Assembly (NCBI GenBank): GCA_039818985.1
Contig: JBCBSU010000001.1
Span: 1,390,367-1,454,366 of the forward strand
DNA length: 64,000 nucleotides
From: Pseudomonadota bacterium
GTDB lineage: Bacteria > Pseudomonadota > Alphaproteobacteria > Sphingomonadales > Sphingomonadaceae
Direction of reading: 5' to 3'
A program made the translations under genes and the position numbers. The notes beneath the pieces were generated by a model. The model worked only from the letters and a program-made list of their open reading frames with translations, was not told where the DNA came from and made no database searches. This document shows, one piece after another, positions 50,116 to 59,654 of the stretch. Position 1 is the stretch's first letter; each line of letters begins with the position of its first letter.

Positions 50116-51480
50116 CTAGTTATTCGTCAGGATATGGTCAACGAGATTTGCAAGGCTGGTCAGGCTTTGCAGCGAAATATCTTTTGGGCTCTCGGCTTGT
50201 GACGGCGCGATCGCCCTGACAAAGCCCAGCTTGGCCGCCTCGCGCAGACGGATGGCGCCATGTGCTACAGGCCGCACTTCACCGGACAGAGCCACCTCGC
50301 CGAAAAACACCGATGCTTCAGGCACCGGCCTGTCGGCAAGCGCCGAGATCAGTGCTGCCGCCACCGCGATATCGGCGGCGGGGTCGGAGATGCGATAGCC
50401 ACCGGCAATGTTTAGATAGACCTCGGAAGACGCGAAATTGAGGCCGCAACGCGCTTCCAGTACGGCCAGGATCATCGCCAGACGACCACTGTCCCAACCC
50501 ACCACCGCGCGGCGCGGCGTCGCGCCGCTGGCCAGTTTGACCGTGAGTGCCTGAATCTCGACCAATACCGGTCGGGTGCCTTCCAGTGCCGGGAACACGA
50601 CCGCACCGGGCACATTGGCATCGCGCTCGGAAAGGAACAGCGATGACGGATTGGCCACTTCGGTCAGGCCCGAACCTTCCATGGCGAACACGCCAATCTC
50701 ATCGGTGGCACCGAAGCGGTTCTTGATTGCACGCAATATGCGGTATTGGTGGCTACGCTCGCCTTCAAAGCTGGCAACGGTATCGACCATATGCTCGAGT
50801 ACCCGTGGCCCGGCTATGGCACCATCCTTGGTAACATGGCCTACCAACACCATCGCGGTACCACTGTCCTTGGCATAGCGGATCAGCTCATGCGCGGAGG
50901 CGCGTACCTGGCTCACTGTCCCCGGTGCCCCCTCAATCCGATCGCTGTGCATGGTCTGGATCGAATCGATTACTACCATTGCGGTATTCTCGCGCTGCTG
51001 CAGCGTCGCCAATATGTCGCGTACCGATGTCGCCGCTGCCAGTCGGATCGGGGCCTCGCCCAGCCCCAGACGCCTGGCGCGCAACCGCACTTGATCCGCC
51101 GCCTCCTCGCCGCTGATATAGACAATATCACGGCCATCGCGCGCCATATGTGCCGCCGCCTGAAGCAGCAGTGTCGATTTGCCGATTCCCGGGTCACCGC
51201 CGAGCAATATTGCCGAACCCGGTACCAGCCCGCCGCCCAGCACCCGGTCAAGCTCGGTTATACCGGTATGCAGCCGCGGCGGCGGTGCTACCTCGCTATC
51301 GAGATTGGACAACACAATCGGCCGCCCACCGCTGCTCAGGTCATGCCTGGCGGAAAACACCGTCTCGCCGGCTTCCTCGATCAGCGAGTTCCATGCACCG
51401 CAATCGGCACATTGCCCCCGCCAGCGCGGCGAGACTGCGCCGCATTCCTGACAGACATATTTCTTCTTTGTTTTGGGCAC
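50116..51480 (-). CDS. radA: DNA repair protein RadA
   Basis: A 454-residue RecA-like protein that helps branch migration in recombination. The N-terminal zinc finger (YVCQECGAVSPRWRGQCADCG), Walker A GDPGIGKSTLLLQ, the KNRFG motif (RAIKNRFGATDEIG) and the C-terminal Lon-like domain are all present. It starts with GTG at 51480 after an AGGAG site. A near-match to an alphaproteobacterial SOS box lies at 51505-51519. Confidence 0.97.
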   Translation of the reverse strand: MPKTKKKYVCQECGAVSPRWRGQCADCGAWNSLIEEAGETVFSARHDLSSGGRPIVLSNLDSEVAPPPRLHTGITELDRVLGGGLVPGSAILLGGDPGIGKSTLLLQAAAHMARDGRDIVYISGEEAADQVRLRARRLGLGEAPIRLAAATSVRDILATLQQRENTAMVVIDSIQTMHSDRIEGAPGTVSQVRASAHELIRYAKDSGTAMVLVGHVTKDGAIAGPRVLEHMVDTVASFEGERSHQYRILRAIKNRFGATDEIGVFAMEGSGLTEVANPSSLFLSERDANVPGAVVFPALEGTRPVLVEIQALTVKLASGATPRRAVVGWDSGRLAMILAVLEARCGLNFASSEVYLNIAGGYRISDPAADIAVAAALISALADRPVPEASVFFGEVALSGEVRPVAHGAIRLREAAKLGFVRAIAPSQAESPKDISLQSLTSLANLVDHILTNN

Positions 51481-51504
51481 CTGTGACTCCTGTCAGCCAA
51501 TACG

Positions 51505-51519
51505 AAACAAATAAAGAAC
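51505..51519 (-). promoter_or_regulatory. Near-match to a LexA (SOS) box before radA
   Basis: On the minus strand, GTTC, seven bases, then GTTT: one mismatch from the alphaproteobacterial LexA consensus GTTC-N7-GTTC. It lies 25-39 bases before the radA start, in the promoter region. A chance match is possible. Confidence 0.3.
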
Positions 51520-51607
51520 AAAACATGCTTTGTCAGTACAAATCTGTTTACGCCACCTAGCACGAATATCTCTCGACAACATGGTCCTGCCCTGCAAAAC
51601 ATAAGCC

Positions 51608-53971
51608 ATGCGCCAAAAGGAACTCCGCCTTGCCCTTGTCTGCTATGGCGGCATCAGCCTTGCCGTCTATATGCATGGCATCACCAAAGAAATCTGGCGG
51701 CTGGCCCGCGCCAGTCGGAATTTTCATGCCAATGACGAGGCGGTTGACGGTAGCCAGGGCATTTACCGCGCGCTGCTCGAACTGATCGCCGAACAGCGCA
51801 ATCTGAAGCTCAGAATATTGCCCGATATCATCGCCGGGACCAGCGCCGGCGGCATTAACGGCGTGTTCCTTGCCAAGGCACTTATGAGTGGCGAATCGCT
51901 TGAGCCACTGACCGATTTATGGCTCGACTGCGCCGATATCGATGTGCTGCTTGATCCCGATGCACGCCCATTCTCGCGCTTCACCAAATTCTGGGCACAA
52001 CCGCTGGTGTGGTTTGCCCTGTCGCGGCCCGGCGGCACTGTCGAACGCACCGTCAGCAAAAGCGCGCGCAATGAGGTCAAGACCAAATTGTCGCGGCTGA
52101 TCCGGGCGCGCTGGTTTGCGCCGCCGTTCAGCGGCATCGGCTTTTCGCGACTGCTGTATAATGCGATGGATGCCATGCAGGCTTCGGAAAAGGGACCAAA
52201 ACTGATCCCGCATGGACAACCGCTCGACCTGTTCGTCACGGTTACCGATTTCCACGGTCATCTCGAGCGTATGCGCCTGCACAGCCCGCCCGAGGTGGTC
52301 GAGACCGAACACCGGCTGACCATCCGTTTCTCTGCCACACGCGGTGAGGGCACGCCGCTGGCCGACCCGGCGGAACTGGTCTTCGCCGCGCGTGCAACTG
52401 CCAGTTTTCCTGGTGCCTTCCCGCCCTTCACCGTCAACGAGATTGATCACCTGCTCGAGCAGAAGGACAGGCCATGGCCGACGCGCGAGGACTTTCTGCG
52501 CCGTACATTGCCGCAGCAATATGCCCGCGATGTTATTGAAGATACGGTGCTGGTCGATGGCGCAGTGCTGACCAATGCGCCCTTCGGTCAGGCGATGGAG
52601 GCGCTGAAGAACCGTCCTGCGCATCGTGAGGTCGACCGGCGCTTCGTCTATATTGACCCCAAGCCCGATTTTGGCGGTGCCACGGCAGAGAAAGCCAGGG
52701 AGCGCAAGGCAAAAGGCCGAAAAAGCCCCCTGCCCGGCTTTTTTGCGACCATCTTCGGCGCCATTTCCGACATTCCGCGCGAACAACCGATCCGCGACAA
52801 TCTGGAGATGATCGAAGGCCGCAGCTCGCGAGTGCAGCGCATGCTGCAGGTCACCGACAACCTGCGCAGCGATGTCGAGGCGACCGTGGCCAGACTGTTC
52901 GGCCGTACACTGTTTCTCGACCGACCCACGGCCAAGCGGCTTGCCCAATGGCGCAACAAGGCGCAGAACAAGGCCGCGCGCATGGCCGGCTTCACCTATG
53001 GTCCCTATGGTCAACTCAAGCTGAATGGCATTGTCGAGGATATCGTCTTCACCCTGCGCCGCGCACATCCTGAAGCAACATCGGTCTATCCCTTTGAGCT
53101 GCGCGAAACATTGTGGAAATATCTTCAGGCGCATGGTTTTTCCAACCTCGCCAACAGCTCAGGCGGCGCCACCGAACAGGCAATCGACTTCTTCCGCTCA
53201 CAGGATCTGGGCTTCCGGGTCCGGCGGTTGCGGTTCATGGCACGGCGGTTGCGTGAAGGTATAGCTGATGCCGACAATGCTCCGCCCGAAGCGGTGATGG
53301 CGATGAACGACACTATTTATGACTGTCTGTCACTCTATCTGCAGCGTGAAACCAGGGACATGCACGGTCAGGACTTTTCCGAAATTGCCCATATCGCCAT
53401 CCAGCAACCGGGCAAGGCGCTCGAAATCCTGGCCGAAGGCCGGGACCTGCGCGCCGTCGACACACTGGCCGACGAAAAGATCAGCACGGCGCTGACAATG
53501 CTGCCCAAGGAAGCGCGCCGTGAAATGCTGCTCTCCTATCTCGGCTTCCCATTTTATGACATTGCCACACTGCCGATCCTTCAGGGCGAAGGGCTGGACG
53601 AGTTCGATCCGATAAAGGTCGACCGTATTTCACCCGATGACGCCCCGACCATTCGCAGTGGTGGTGCCGATGCGACACTCAAGGGCATCGAGTTCAACAG
53701 CTTTGGCGCGTTTTTCAGCCGCGCCTATCGCGAAAATGACTATCTCTGGGGAAGGCTGCACGGGGCGGAACGGATGATCGACCTCATCGTCTCGACCCTG
53801 GATGATGCCAATGTGCTGGACCATGCGGTGGTACAGGAATTCAAACGCAAAACCTTCCACGCCGTACTCGACGAGGAGGAGTCACGGCTACGCACCGACC
53901 CCAATCTGGTACCTAAAATCCGCCGCGAGGTCGAAGCCAAGATGCCCGACCCTGCAGACTTGCAGTCCTAA
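51608..53971 (+). CDS. Patatin-like phospholipase with C-terminal DUF3376 region
   Basis: A 787-residue soluble lipid acyl hydrolase. The glycine-rich ALVCYGGISLAVYMHG anion hole, the nucleophile elbow GTSAGGING and the catalytic Asp in LVDGAVLTNAPFG give a complete Ser/Asp dyad in the first ~330 residues. The remaining ~450 residues are a helical DUF3376-type extension of unknown use. It lacks a signal peptide. Its stop is immediately adjacent to that of dnaJ on the other strand. It may act on membrane phospholipids or storage lipids. Confidence 0.9.
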   Translation: MRQKELRLALVCYGGISLAVYMHGITKEIWRLARASRNFHANDEAVDGSQGIYRALLELIAEQRNLKLRILPDIIAGTSAGGINGVFLAKALMSGESLEPLTDLWLDCADIDVLLDPDARPFSRFTKFWAQPLVWFALSRPGGTVERTVSKSARNEVKTKLSRLIRARWFAPPFSGIGFSRLLYNAMDAMQASEKGPKLIPHGQPLDLFVTVTDFHGHLERMRLHSPPEVVETEHRLTIRFSATRGEGTPLADPAELVFAARATASFPGAFPPFTVNEIDHLLEQKDRPWPTREDFLRRTLPQQYARDVIEDTVLVDGAVLTNAPFGQAMEALKNRPAHREVDRRFVYIDPKPDFGGATAEKARERKAKGRKSPLPGFFATIFGAISDIPREQPIRDNLEMIEGRSSRVQRMLQVTDNLRSDVEATVARLFGRTLFLDRPTAKRLAQWRNKAQNKAARMAGFTYGPYGQLKLNGIVEDIVFTLRRAHPEATSVYPFELRETLWKYLQAHGFSNLANSSGGATEQAIDFFRSQDLGFRVRRLRFMARRLREGIADADNAPPEAVMAMNDTIYDCLSLYLQRETRDMHGQDFSEIAHIAIQQPGKALEILAEGRDLRAVDTLADEKISTALTMLPKEARREMLLSYLGFPFYDIATLPILQGEGLDEFDPIKVDRISPDDAPTIRSGGADATLKGIEFNSFGAFFSRAYRENDYLWGRLHGAERMIDLIVSTLDDANVLDHAVVQEFKRKTFHAVLDEEESRLRTDPNLVPKIRREVEAKMPDPADLQS

Positions 53972-55090
53972 TCAACCGAGAAAGTCCTTTACCCGGTCGA
54001 AAAAGCCTTTGCTTTGCGGGCTTTCCTCGCCGGTTTCGGTTTCCTGAAACTCGCGCAACAATTCCTTCTGCCGCGATGACAGCCGGGTCGGTGTTTCGAC
54101 ATCGATCTGCACCACCAGATCGCCGCGCCCCCGGCCCTGCAGCACCGGCATACCGGCGCCACGCTGACGTAATTGCTTGCCCGACTGGATACCCGCCGGA
54201 ATCCTGATCACGCTTTGCTCACCATCAAGGCCGGGAATGCGGATTTCGCCACCCAGTGACGCGGTGGTGATGCTGATCGGCACCCGAGTGAACAGCGCTG
54301 TACCTTCACGCTCGAATATCCGGTGCTTGGCAATATGGATGAAGATGTAAAGATCACCCGCCGCCGCGCCATGCGGGCCGGCCTCCCCCTTGCCCGACAG
54401 GCGGATACGGGTGCCATTGTCGACACCGGGCGGGATATCGACCTTGAGCGATTGCGTCTTGTCAACCCGGCCCTCGCCACCGCATGTGCGGCACGGGTCT
54501 TCAATCACCACGCCGCTGCCGTGGCAATTGGGACAGGTGCGTTCGACCACAAAAAAGCCCTGCTGCGCCCGCATCTTGCCGGTGCCGCCACAAAGGTGGC
54601 ATTTGCGGCTGGTTGTACCGGGTGCGGCTCCGGTGCCACCGCAATCGTCACAGACCACCGACACGTCGACCTGAATCTCTGTGGTCTTGCCGTGAAACGC
54701 CTCTTCCAGCGTGATTTCCATGTCGTAGCGCAGATCGGCGCCGCGCGCCGGGCCGCGCCTTTGCTGACCGCCAAAACCACCACCGAAGATGGTATCGAAA
54801 ATGTCGCCAATGTCGGAAAAACCGGCATCACCCGGCCCGGCACCGCCACCAAAACCACCACCATCAAATGCGGCTTTGCCATAACGGTCATAAGCGGCGC
54901 GCTTCTGCGGGTCTTTCAGGCACTCATAGGCTTCACCAAGTGCCTTGAACTTGGCCTCGGCCTCGGCATCTCCGGGGTTGCGATCAGGGTGATACTGCAT
55001 CGCCTTTTTGCGATAGGCGGATTTGAGTTCCTGATCGCTGGCACCGGGGCCGACGCCCAACAGGTCATAAAATTCAGTATCTGCAGCCAT
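53972..55090 (-). CDS. dnaJ: Chaperone protein DnaJ
   Basis: Hsp40 cochaperone that stimulates DnaK ATP hydrolysis and hands over unfolded clients. The 372-residue type I protein has the J domain with YHPDRNPGD, a Gly/Phe-rich linker (~70-110), four CxxCxGxG repeats (CDDCGGTG, CHLCGGTG, CPNCHGSG, CRTCGGEG) and two C-terminal peptide-binding domains. It follows dnaK with about 100 bases between, including a stem-loop. Confidence 0.98.
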   Translation of the reverse strand: MAADTEFYDLLGVGPGASDQELKSAYRKKAMQYHPDRNPGDAEAEAKFKALGEAYECLKDPQKRAAYDRYGKAAFDGGGFGGGAGPGDAGFSDIGDIFDTIFGGGFGGQQRRGPARGADLRYDMEITLEEAFHGKTTEIQVDVSVVCDDCGGTGAAPGTTSRKCHLCGGTGKMRAQQGFFVVERTCPNCHGSGVVIEDPCRTCGGEGRVDKTQSLKVDIPPGVDNGTRIRLSGKGEAGPHGAAAGDLYIFIHIAKHRIFEREGTALFTRVPISITTASLGGEIRIPGLDGEQSVIRIPAGIQSGKQLRQRGAGMPVLQGRGRGDLVVQIDVETPTRLSSRQKELLREFQETETGEESPQSKGFFDRVKDFLG

Positions 55091-55139
55091 GTCGATGTGC
55101 CTTAGCGCTGTTCGGGCCTTGTCGGCTCAAATGGCAATC

Positions 55140-55174
55140 GGGCGACTGGCCGGCGCCATGCCTGCCTGTCGCCC
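55140..55174 (-). other. Stem-loop between dnaK and dnaJ
   Basis: GGGCGAC and GTCGCCC make a seven-base stem around a 21-base loop. There is no T-run, so it is more likely an mRNA processing or stability element than a full terminator, perhaps keeping dnaJ below dnaK. Confidence 0.45.
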
Positions 55175-55192
55175 TTAAATTGCGCGAGCGGA

Positions 55193-57133
55193 TTATTCCG
55201 CTGCTTTCTTGTCGTCGCTCTCGTCATTGTCGTTATCATCGACTTCCGAGAACTCGGCATCGACAACATCGTCGTCGCTGCTGGCTTCGCCACCGTCACC
55301 CTGTGGTGCATCGGTGCCGCCTGTGGCCTGTTCCTGCTCGTAAATCGCCTGACCAAGCTTCATGGCCACCTGTGCCAATGCCTCGGACTTGGCCTTCATC
55401 GCCTCGGCGTCTTCACCTTCAATAGCCGTCCTGGTTTCGGCAATCGCGGCTTCGATTTCCGACTTCAGCCCGGCATCGATCTTGTCGCCATGCTCTTCCA
55501 GCTGCTTCTCGGTCTGGTGGACCAGGCTTTCGGCATTGTTCTTGGCTTCCGCAGCTTCGCGCCGCTGCTTGTCTTCTTCGGCAAACTTTTCGGCATCCTG
55601 CACCATCTGCTCGATATCATTATCGGAGAGGCCACCAGAGGCCTGAATGCGGATCTGCTGTTCCTTGCCGGTGCCCTTGTCCTTGGCACTGACATTCACA
55701 ATGCCGTTGGCGTCAATATCAAAGGTCACTTCAATCTGCGGAACACCGCGCGGCGCAGGCGGAATGCCGACCAGATCGAACTGGCCGAGCAGTTTATTGT
55801 CTGCCGCCATTTCGCGTTCACCCTGGAACACGCGGATGGTCACCGCCTGCTGATTGTCATCCGCAGTCGAATAGGTTTGCGACTTTTTCGACGGGATGGT
55901 GGTGTTGCGGTCGATCATGCGGGTGAACACACCACCGAGCGTCTCAATACCCAGCGACAGCGGGGTCACGTCGAGCAGCAATACGTCCTTGACATCGCCC
56001 TGCAGCACACCGGCCTGAATGGCGGCGCCCATGGCGACAACTTCATCGGGGTTCACGCCGGTATGCGGTTCCTTGCCGAAAAAGTCTTTCACGACTTCGC
56101 GCACCTTGGGCATGCGTGTCATGCCGCCGACCATAACAACATCATCAATTTCAGCAGCCTTCATGCCCGCATCGGCCAGCGCCTTTTTGCAAGGCTCCAG
56201 CGTGCGCTTGATGAGGTCCGCAACCATCTTTTCCAGATCTGAACGGCTGATGGTTTTCACCAGATGCTTCGGACCATTTTGGTCAGCGGTGATGAACGGC
56301 AGATTGACCTCTGTGGTCTGGGCCGAAGACAGCTCAATCTTCGCCTTTTCCGCTGCTTCTTTGAGGCGTTGAAGGGCCAGCTTGTCCTTGGTCAGGTCAA
56401 TGCCCTCGGCCTTTTCAAACTCACCGGCAAGGAATTCGACAACCTTGGAGTCAAAGTCTTCGCCGCCGAGAAAGGTGTCACCATTGGTGGCCTTTACCTC
56501 GAACACGCCATCACCGATTTCGAGGATGGAGATATCGAACGTTCCGCCGCCAAGGTCATAAACCGCGATGGTCTTGCCGTCATTCTTGTCGAGGCCATAG
56601 GCCAAAGCAGCGGCGGTCGGCTCGTTGATGATGCGCAGCACTTCCAGCCCGGCAATCTTGCCTGCATCCTTGGTTGCCTGACGCTGGGCATCGTTAAAAT
56701 AGGCCGGAACGGTAATCACCGCTTGGGTAACAGTCTCGCCAAGATAGCTTTCGGCGGTTTCCTTCATCTTCTGCAGCGTGAAAGCAGAAATCTGCGACGG
56801 GCTGTAATCCTCGCCCCCGGCTTTCACCCAGGCATCGCCATTGCCGCCCTTGACGATCTCGTAAGGGACCAGTTCCATGTCCTTCTTGGTCATCGGATCA
56901 TCGAAGCGGCGACCAATAAGGCGCTTCACTGCGAAAATGGTATTGTCCGGGTTAGTCACCGCCTGACGCTTGGCAGGCTGGCCGATCAGGCGTTCGCCAT
57001 CCTTTGTAAATGCAACGATCGACGGCGTGGTGCGCGCGCCTTCGGAATTCTCGATTACCTTGGGTTTGTCCCCCTCCATTACAGCGACACAGCTGTTGGT
57101 GGTGCCAAGGTCGATACCAATTACTTTAGCCAT
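55193..57133 (-). CDS. dnaK: Chaperone protein DnaK
   Basis: The Hsp70 chaperone, 646 residues from ATG 57133. The N-terminal ATPase begins [18 protein letters not shown], with [38 protein letters not shown] and VGGMTRMP. The substrate-binding domain and a helical lid follow (~390-605), and the tail is Asp/Asn-rich, ending in DDKKAAE. An in-frame TTG extension to 57244 is not part of the family and overlaps the promoter region. A sigma-32-like promoter lies about 75 bases upstream. Confidence 0.98.
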   Translation of the reverse strand: MAKVIGIDLGTTNSCVAVMEGDKPKVIENSEGARTTPSIVAFTKDGERLIGQPAKRQAVTNPDNTIFAVKRLIGRRFDDPMTKKDMELVPYEIVKGGNGDAWVKAGGEDYSPSQISAFTLQKMKETAESYLGETVTQAVITVPAYFNDAQRQATKDAGKIAGLEVLRIINEPTAAALAYGLDKNDGKTIAVYDLGGGTFDISILEIGDGVFEVKATNGDTFLGGEDFDSKVVEFLAGEFEKAEGIDLTKDKLALQRLKEAAEKAKIELSSAQTTEVNLPFITADQNGPKHLVKTISRSDLEKMVADLIKRTLEPCKKALADAGMKAAEIDDVVMVGGMTRMPKVREVVKDFFGKEPHTGVNPDEVVAMGAAIQAGVLQGDVKDVLLLDVTPLSLGIETLGGVFTRMIDRNTTIPSKKSQTYSTADDNQQAVTIRVFQGEREMAADNKLLGQFDLVGIPPAPRGVPQIEVTFDIDANGIVNVSAKDKGTGKEQQIRIQASGGLSDNDIEQMVQDAEKFAEEDKQRREAAEAKNNAESLVHQTEKQLEEHGDKIDAGLKSEIEAAIAETRTAIEGEDAEAMKAKSEALAQVAMKLGQAIYEQEQATGGTDAPQGDGGEASSDDDVVDAEFSEVDDNDNDESDDKKAAE

Positions 57134-57204
57134 AAGATCCTCAATCTTGCATAAAACAGATTTTGACCCCGTACCGCGGCACGGAGTCACCCTTCCCGGA
57201 TGCG

Positions 57205-57232
57205 ATATAGGAGCAGTTTTCCTTGGCACAAG
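57205..57232 (-). promoter_or_regulatory. Heat-shock (sigma-32) promoter of dnaK
   Basis: CTTG at 57229-57232 (minus strand) and CCTATAT at 57205-57211 are separated by 17 bases, matching the alphaproteobacterial RpoH consensus CTTG-N17/18-CYTATNT. The expected transcript would start about 60-70 bases before the dnaK ATG. Confidence 0.75.
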
Positions 57233-57302
57233 ACGTAGAGGCAACTAGGGAGAACAAACCAGCCTTCAAAGCTGTTATTCAATGTCGAATGTGAGACAAA
57301 AT

Positions 57303-57767
57303 ATGCGCTATACCTTTATTTTTCCTGTCCTTTTTTCTCTTTCTGTCATGGCATGCAGCCCGCAGGAGCAGACCGATGCTCCGACGGAAGAGGCAATCGA
57401 ATTCACGGTAACGGATGCAGAGGTGGCGCTTTCGCCGGTCCCGGGGCGCCCGGCAGCGGCCTATTTTACCCTGAATGGCGGTGCAAGCGAACGCAGCCTG
57501 ACCAGCGTCGATATTGTCGGCGCAGACAATGTCATGCTGCATGAAACGGTTGAAAATGATGGCGTGGCATCGATGCAGGAAATTGAAGCGATCACCATCC
57601 CGGCAGGCGAAAAGGTAACCTTTGAACGCGGCGGCAAGCATGTGATGATTTTCGGTCTGGACGCGCCTGCCGAAGGTGAAACCGTCGCGATGACGCTGAA
57701 CTTTGCCGATGGCGAAACACTGGCAGTGGAAGCAACAGCCAGCACCATCGGCAGCGACAGCGAATAA
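57303..57767 (+). CDS. Copper chaperone PCu(A)C family lipoprotein
   Basis: A 154-residue lipoprotein (lipobox LSVMAC) of the PCu(A)C family, which delivers Cu(I) to cytochrome oxidase assembly in the periplasm. Metal-site candidates follow the H-(x)n-M pattern: MLHETVENDGVASM and GGKHVMIFGL. An upstream ATG at 57282 would add seven residues; 57303 gives the standard signal peptide. It is divergent from dnaK and is the first of a plus-strand group with the HExxH protein and the GntP permease. Confidence 0.88.
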   Translation: MRYTFIFPVLFSLSVMACSPQEQTDAPTEEAIEFTVTDAEVALSPVPGRPAAAYFTLNGGASERSLTSVDIVGADNVMLHETVENDGVASMQEIEAITIPAGEKVTFERGGKHVMIFGLDAPAEGETVAMTLNFADGETLAVEATASTIGSDSE

Positions 57768-57775
57768 ATCGCTCC

Positions 57776-58255
57776 ATGCCGCATAAAGGCCGCCCACTGA
57801 CATTTGGCGAGATTGCCATGGTGCAGTCGGTCTTCGGCAATGCCGTCGATACCGCAACGGTGCGCGTGTGTCGGCACAAATGGTTCTGGTTCCAGCCGCG
57901 CAAAACGGTAATGGCACCGATGGGGCATATCCATTTCCACCCCAAGAGCGAATTGTGGCGCGACGATTTCAGCACTGCACGGCTTGGTCTGCGCGGTCTG
58001 TTTGTCCATGAAATGGTGCATGTCTGGCAGCATCAGCAAGGTATATTCCTGCCGATCCGGCGTCATGCTTTCTGCCGTTATGACTACAGTCTCAAGCCAG
58101 GATGGACACTGGAGCGCTATGGCATTGAGCAGCAGGCGGAGATTGTCCGTCATGTCTATCTGCTGCGTGAGGGCGCCGATCTGCCCGGTGCACCGCCACT
58201 CGAGCATTATAACGGCATATTGCCTTTCACCCCCGTTGCCAGTCAGATTGCCTGA
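57776..58255 (+). CDS. HExxH-motif protein, putative metallopeptidase-like (vgr-related)
   Basis: A 159-residue protein with FVHEMVHVWQHQQG, a textbook HExxH zinc-binding motif with a downstream Glu candidate (GIEQQAEI), in a small alpha/beta arrangement. It has no signal peptide or membrane span. Proteins of this type are often annotated as 'vgr-related', apparently by transfer; nothing here resembles a type VI spike. It begins nine bases after the copper chaperone gene. Substrate unknown; a peptidase role is inferred from the motif alone. Confidence 0.7.
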   Translation: MPHKGRPLTFGEIAMVQSVFGNAVDTATVRVCRHKWFWFQPRKTVMAPMGHIHFHPKSELWRDDFSTARLGLRGLFVHEMVHVWQHQQGIFLPIRRHAFCRYDYSLKPGWTLERYGIEQQAEIVRHVYLLREGADLPGAPPLEHYNGILPFTPVASQIA

Positions 58256-58272
58256 ATGACGCGAGATAACAC

Positions 58273-59628
58273 ATGCTGAGTGCGATTGGCCTTGTCGGCA
58301 GCCTTGTCCTGCTGATCTGGATGACGGTGCGCGGGATCAATATCCTGCTGGCTGCACCGATCGCCGCATTGCTGGTTGCACTGACATCGGGTCTGGCCCT
58401 GCTGCCACCCATGGCTATCAATGAAGCTCCGGATTTTGCCAGCGCCTATATGGCCGGCTTTACCGGCTTTTTCGCTGACTGGTTCTTTATGTTTCTGCTC
58501 GGCGCGATTTTCGGCGAGATTATGGGCGCGAGCGGGGCCGCGGCCAGCGTTGCCCACTGGATTGTCGAGCGCATCGGCATCCGCTATGCGGTTCTTGCTG
58601 TGGTTCTTGCCTGTGCAGTGCTCACCTATGGCGGGGTCAGCGTGTTTATCGTCAGTTTCTCGGTCTATTCGCTGGCGGTGCATCTCTTCCGTGAAGCCGA
58701 TCTGCCGCGCCGCTTCATTCCGGCGGCGCTGGCCTTCGGGTCGGTGACCTTCACCATGACCAGTGCCGGGTCACCCGAAATCCAGAATCTCATCCCGATG
58801 CAATATCTGAACACCACCGCCTATGCCGCATGGGAGGTCAGCCTGCTGGTAGCGTTGCTGATGGCCGGACTGGGTTATATCTGGCTGCAGTTCATGGTCC
58901 GTCGCGCGGTCGCACGCGGCGAGCATTTCGTCGAACGCGACAGTGATGATGCGCATGACAAGCTGCGCAACCTGCCGCCGCCTCTGCTGTGTATCTTGCC
59001 GTTAGTGGCGGTGCTGGTGGTATTTCTGATCTTCCAATACCCGCAATCTGTAGGGGCTTTATCTGCTATCCTGCCCGCAGAATCGCTTGGCAAATGGGCC
59101 TTGGTGGTTGCACTTGGAAGCGGTGCGGCTGTGGCCATGGCGGTTGGCTGGGCATCACGACATTCCATGCCCGATGCGTTTTCACGCGGTGCGGTGAGCG
59201 CGGTTATCGCTATCGTCAATACCTGTGCGGTCGTAGGCTTTGGTGCCGTAGCCAAACTCACTCCCGCTTTTCAGGAAGCACTGACCGCTGTGCAGGCCCT
59301 GCCCGGCGATCCGCTGATCGGTGCGGCGATAGCCGTGACTGTGATCGCTGGCCTCACCGGATCTGCCTCGGGCGGACAGAGCATCGCCCTGCCGCTGATC
59401 GCGCCGCATTATATCGATGCCGGCGCCAATCCGGACCAGCTGCACCGCACCGTTGCCATCGCCTCGGGCGCACTCGATAGCCTGCCGCATAATGGTTATG
59501 TCGTGACTACCATCCGTGCCGTATGTGGCGAGACCCACGCCGCCGCCTATCCAGCGGTCGGCGCGCTCACCGTGATTGTGCCGATTATTGGCCTTGGCGT
59601 TGCTCTGGCCGCTTTCGGCCTCTTCTGA
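58273..59628 (+). CDS. GntP family permease
   Basis: A 451-residue inner-membrane transporter with about 12 spans. The segment GAIFGEIMGASGAAASVAHWI and the terminal GSASGGQSIALPLI with DSLPHNGYVVTTI belong to the gluconate/H+ symporter (GntP) group. Substrates in this family include gluconate and related organic acids; the sequence does not identify which. It follows the HExxH gene by 17 bases and is convergent with the glycine-zipper gene. Confidence 0.85.
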   Translation: MLSAIGLVGSLVLLIWMTVRGINILLAAPIAALLVALTSGLALLPPMAINEAPDFASAYMAGFTGFFADWFFMFLLGAIFGEIMGASGAAASVAHWIVERIGIRYAVLAVVLACAVLTYGGVSVFIVSFSVYSLAVHLFREADLPRRFIPAALAFGSVTFTMTSAGSPEIQNLIPMQYLNTTAYAAWEVSLLVALLMAGLGYIWLQFMVRRAVARGEHFVERDSDDAHDKLRNLPPPLLCILPLVAVLVVFLIFQYPQSVGALSAILPAESLGKWALVVALGSGAAVAMAVGWASRHSMPDAFSRGAVSAVIAIVNTCAVVGFGAVAKLTPAFQEALTAVQALPGDPLIGAAIAVTVIAGLTGSASGGQSIALPLIAPHYIDAGANPDQLHRTVAIASGALDSLPHNGYVVTTIRAVCGETHAAAYPAVGALTVIVPIIGLGVALAAFGLF

Positions 59629-59654
59629 CCGGTCCGGATTATCGGTGACAAGGG

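Noticed and set aside
57134-57244. Longer dnaK starting from TTG at 57244
   Set aside because: It overlaps the sigma-32 promoter; DnaK proteins start at the [12 protein letters not shown] position.
57776-58255. Type VI secretion spike (VgrG) role suggested by the 'vgr-related' label
   Set aside because: The protein is 159 residues with an HExxH motif and no VgrG-like domain; no other type VI genes are present.
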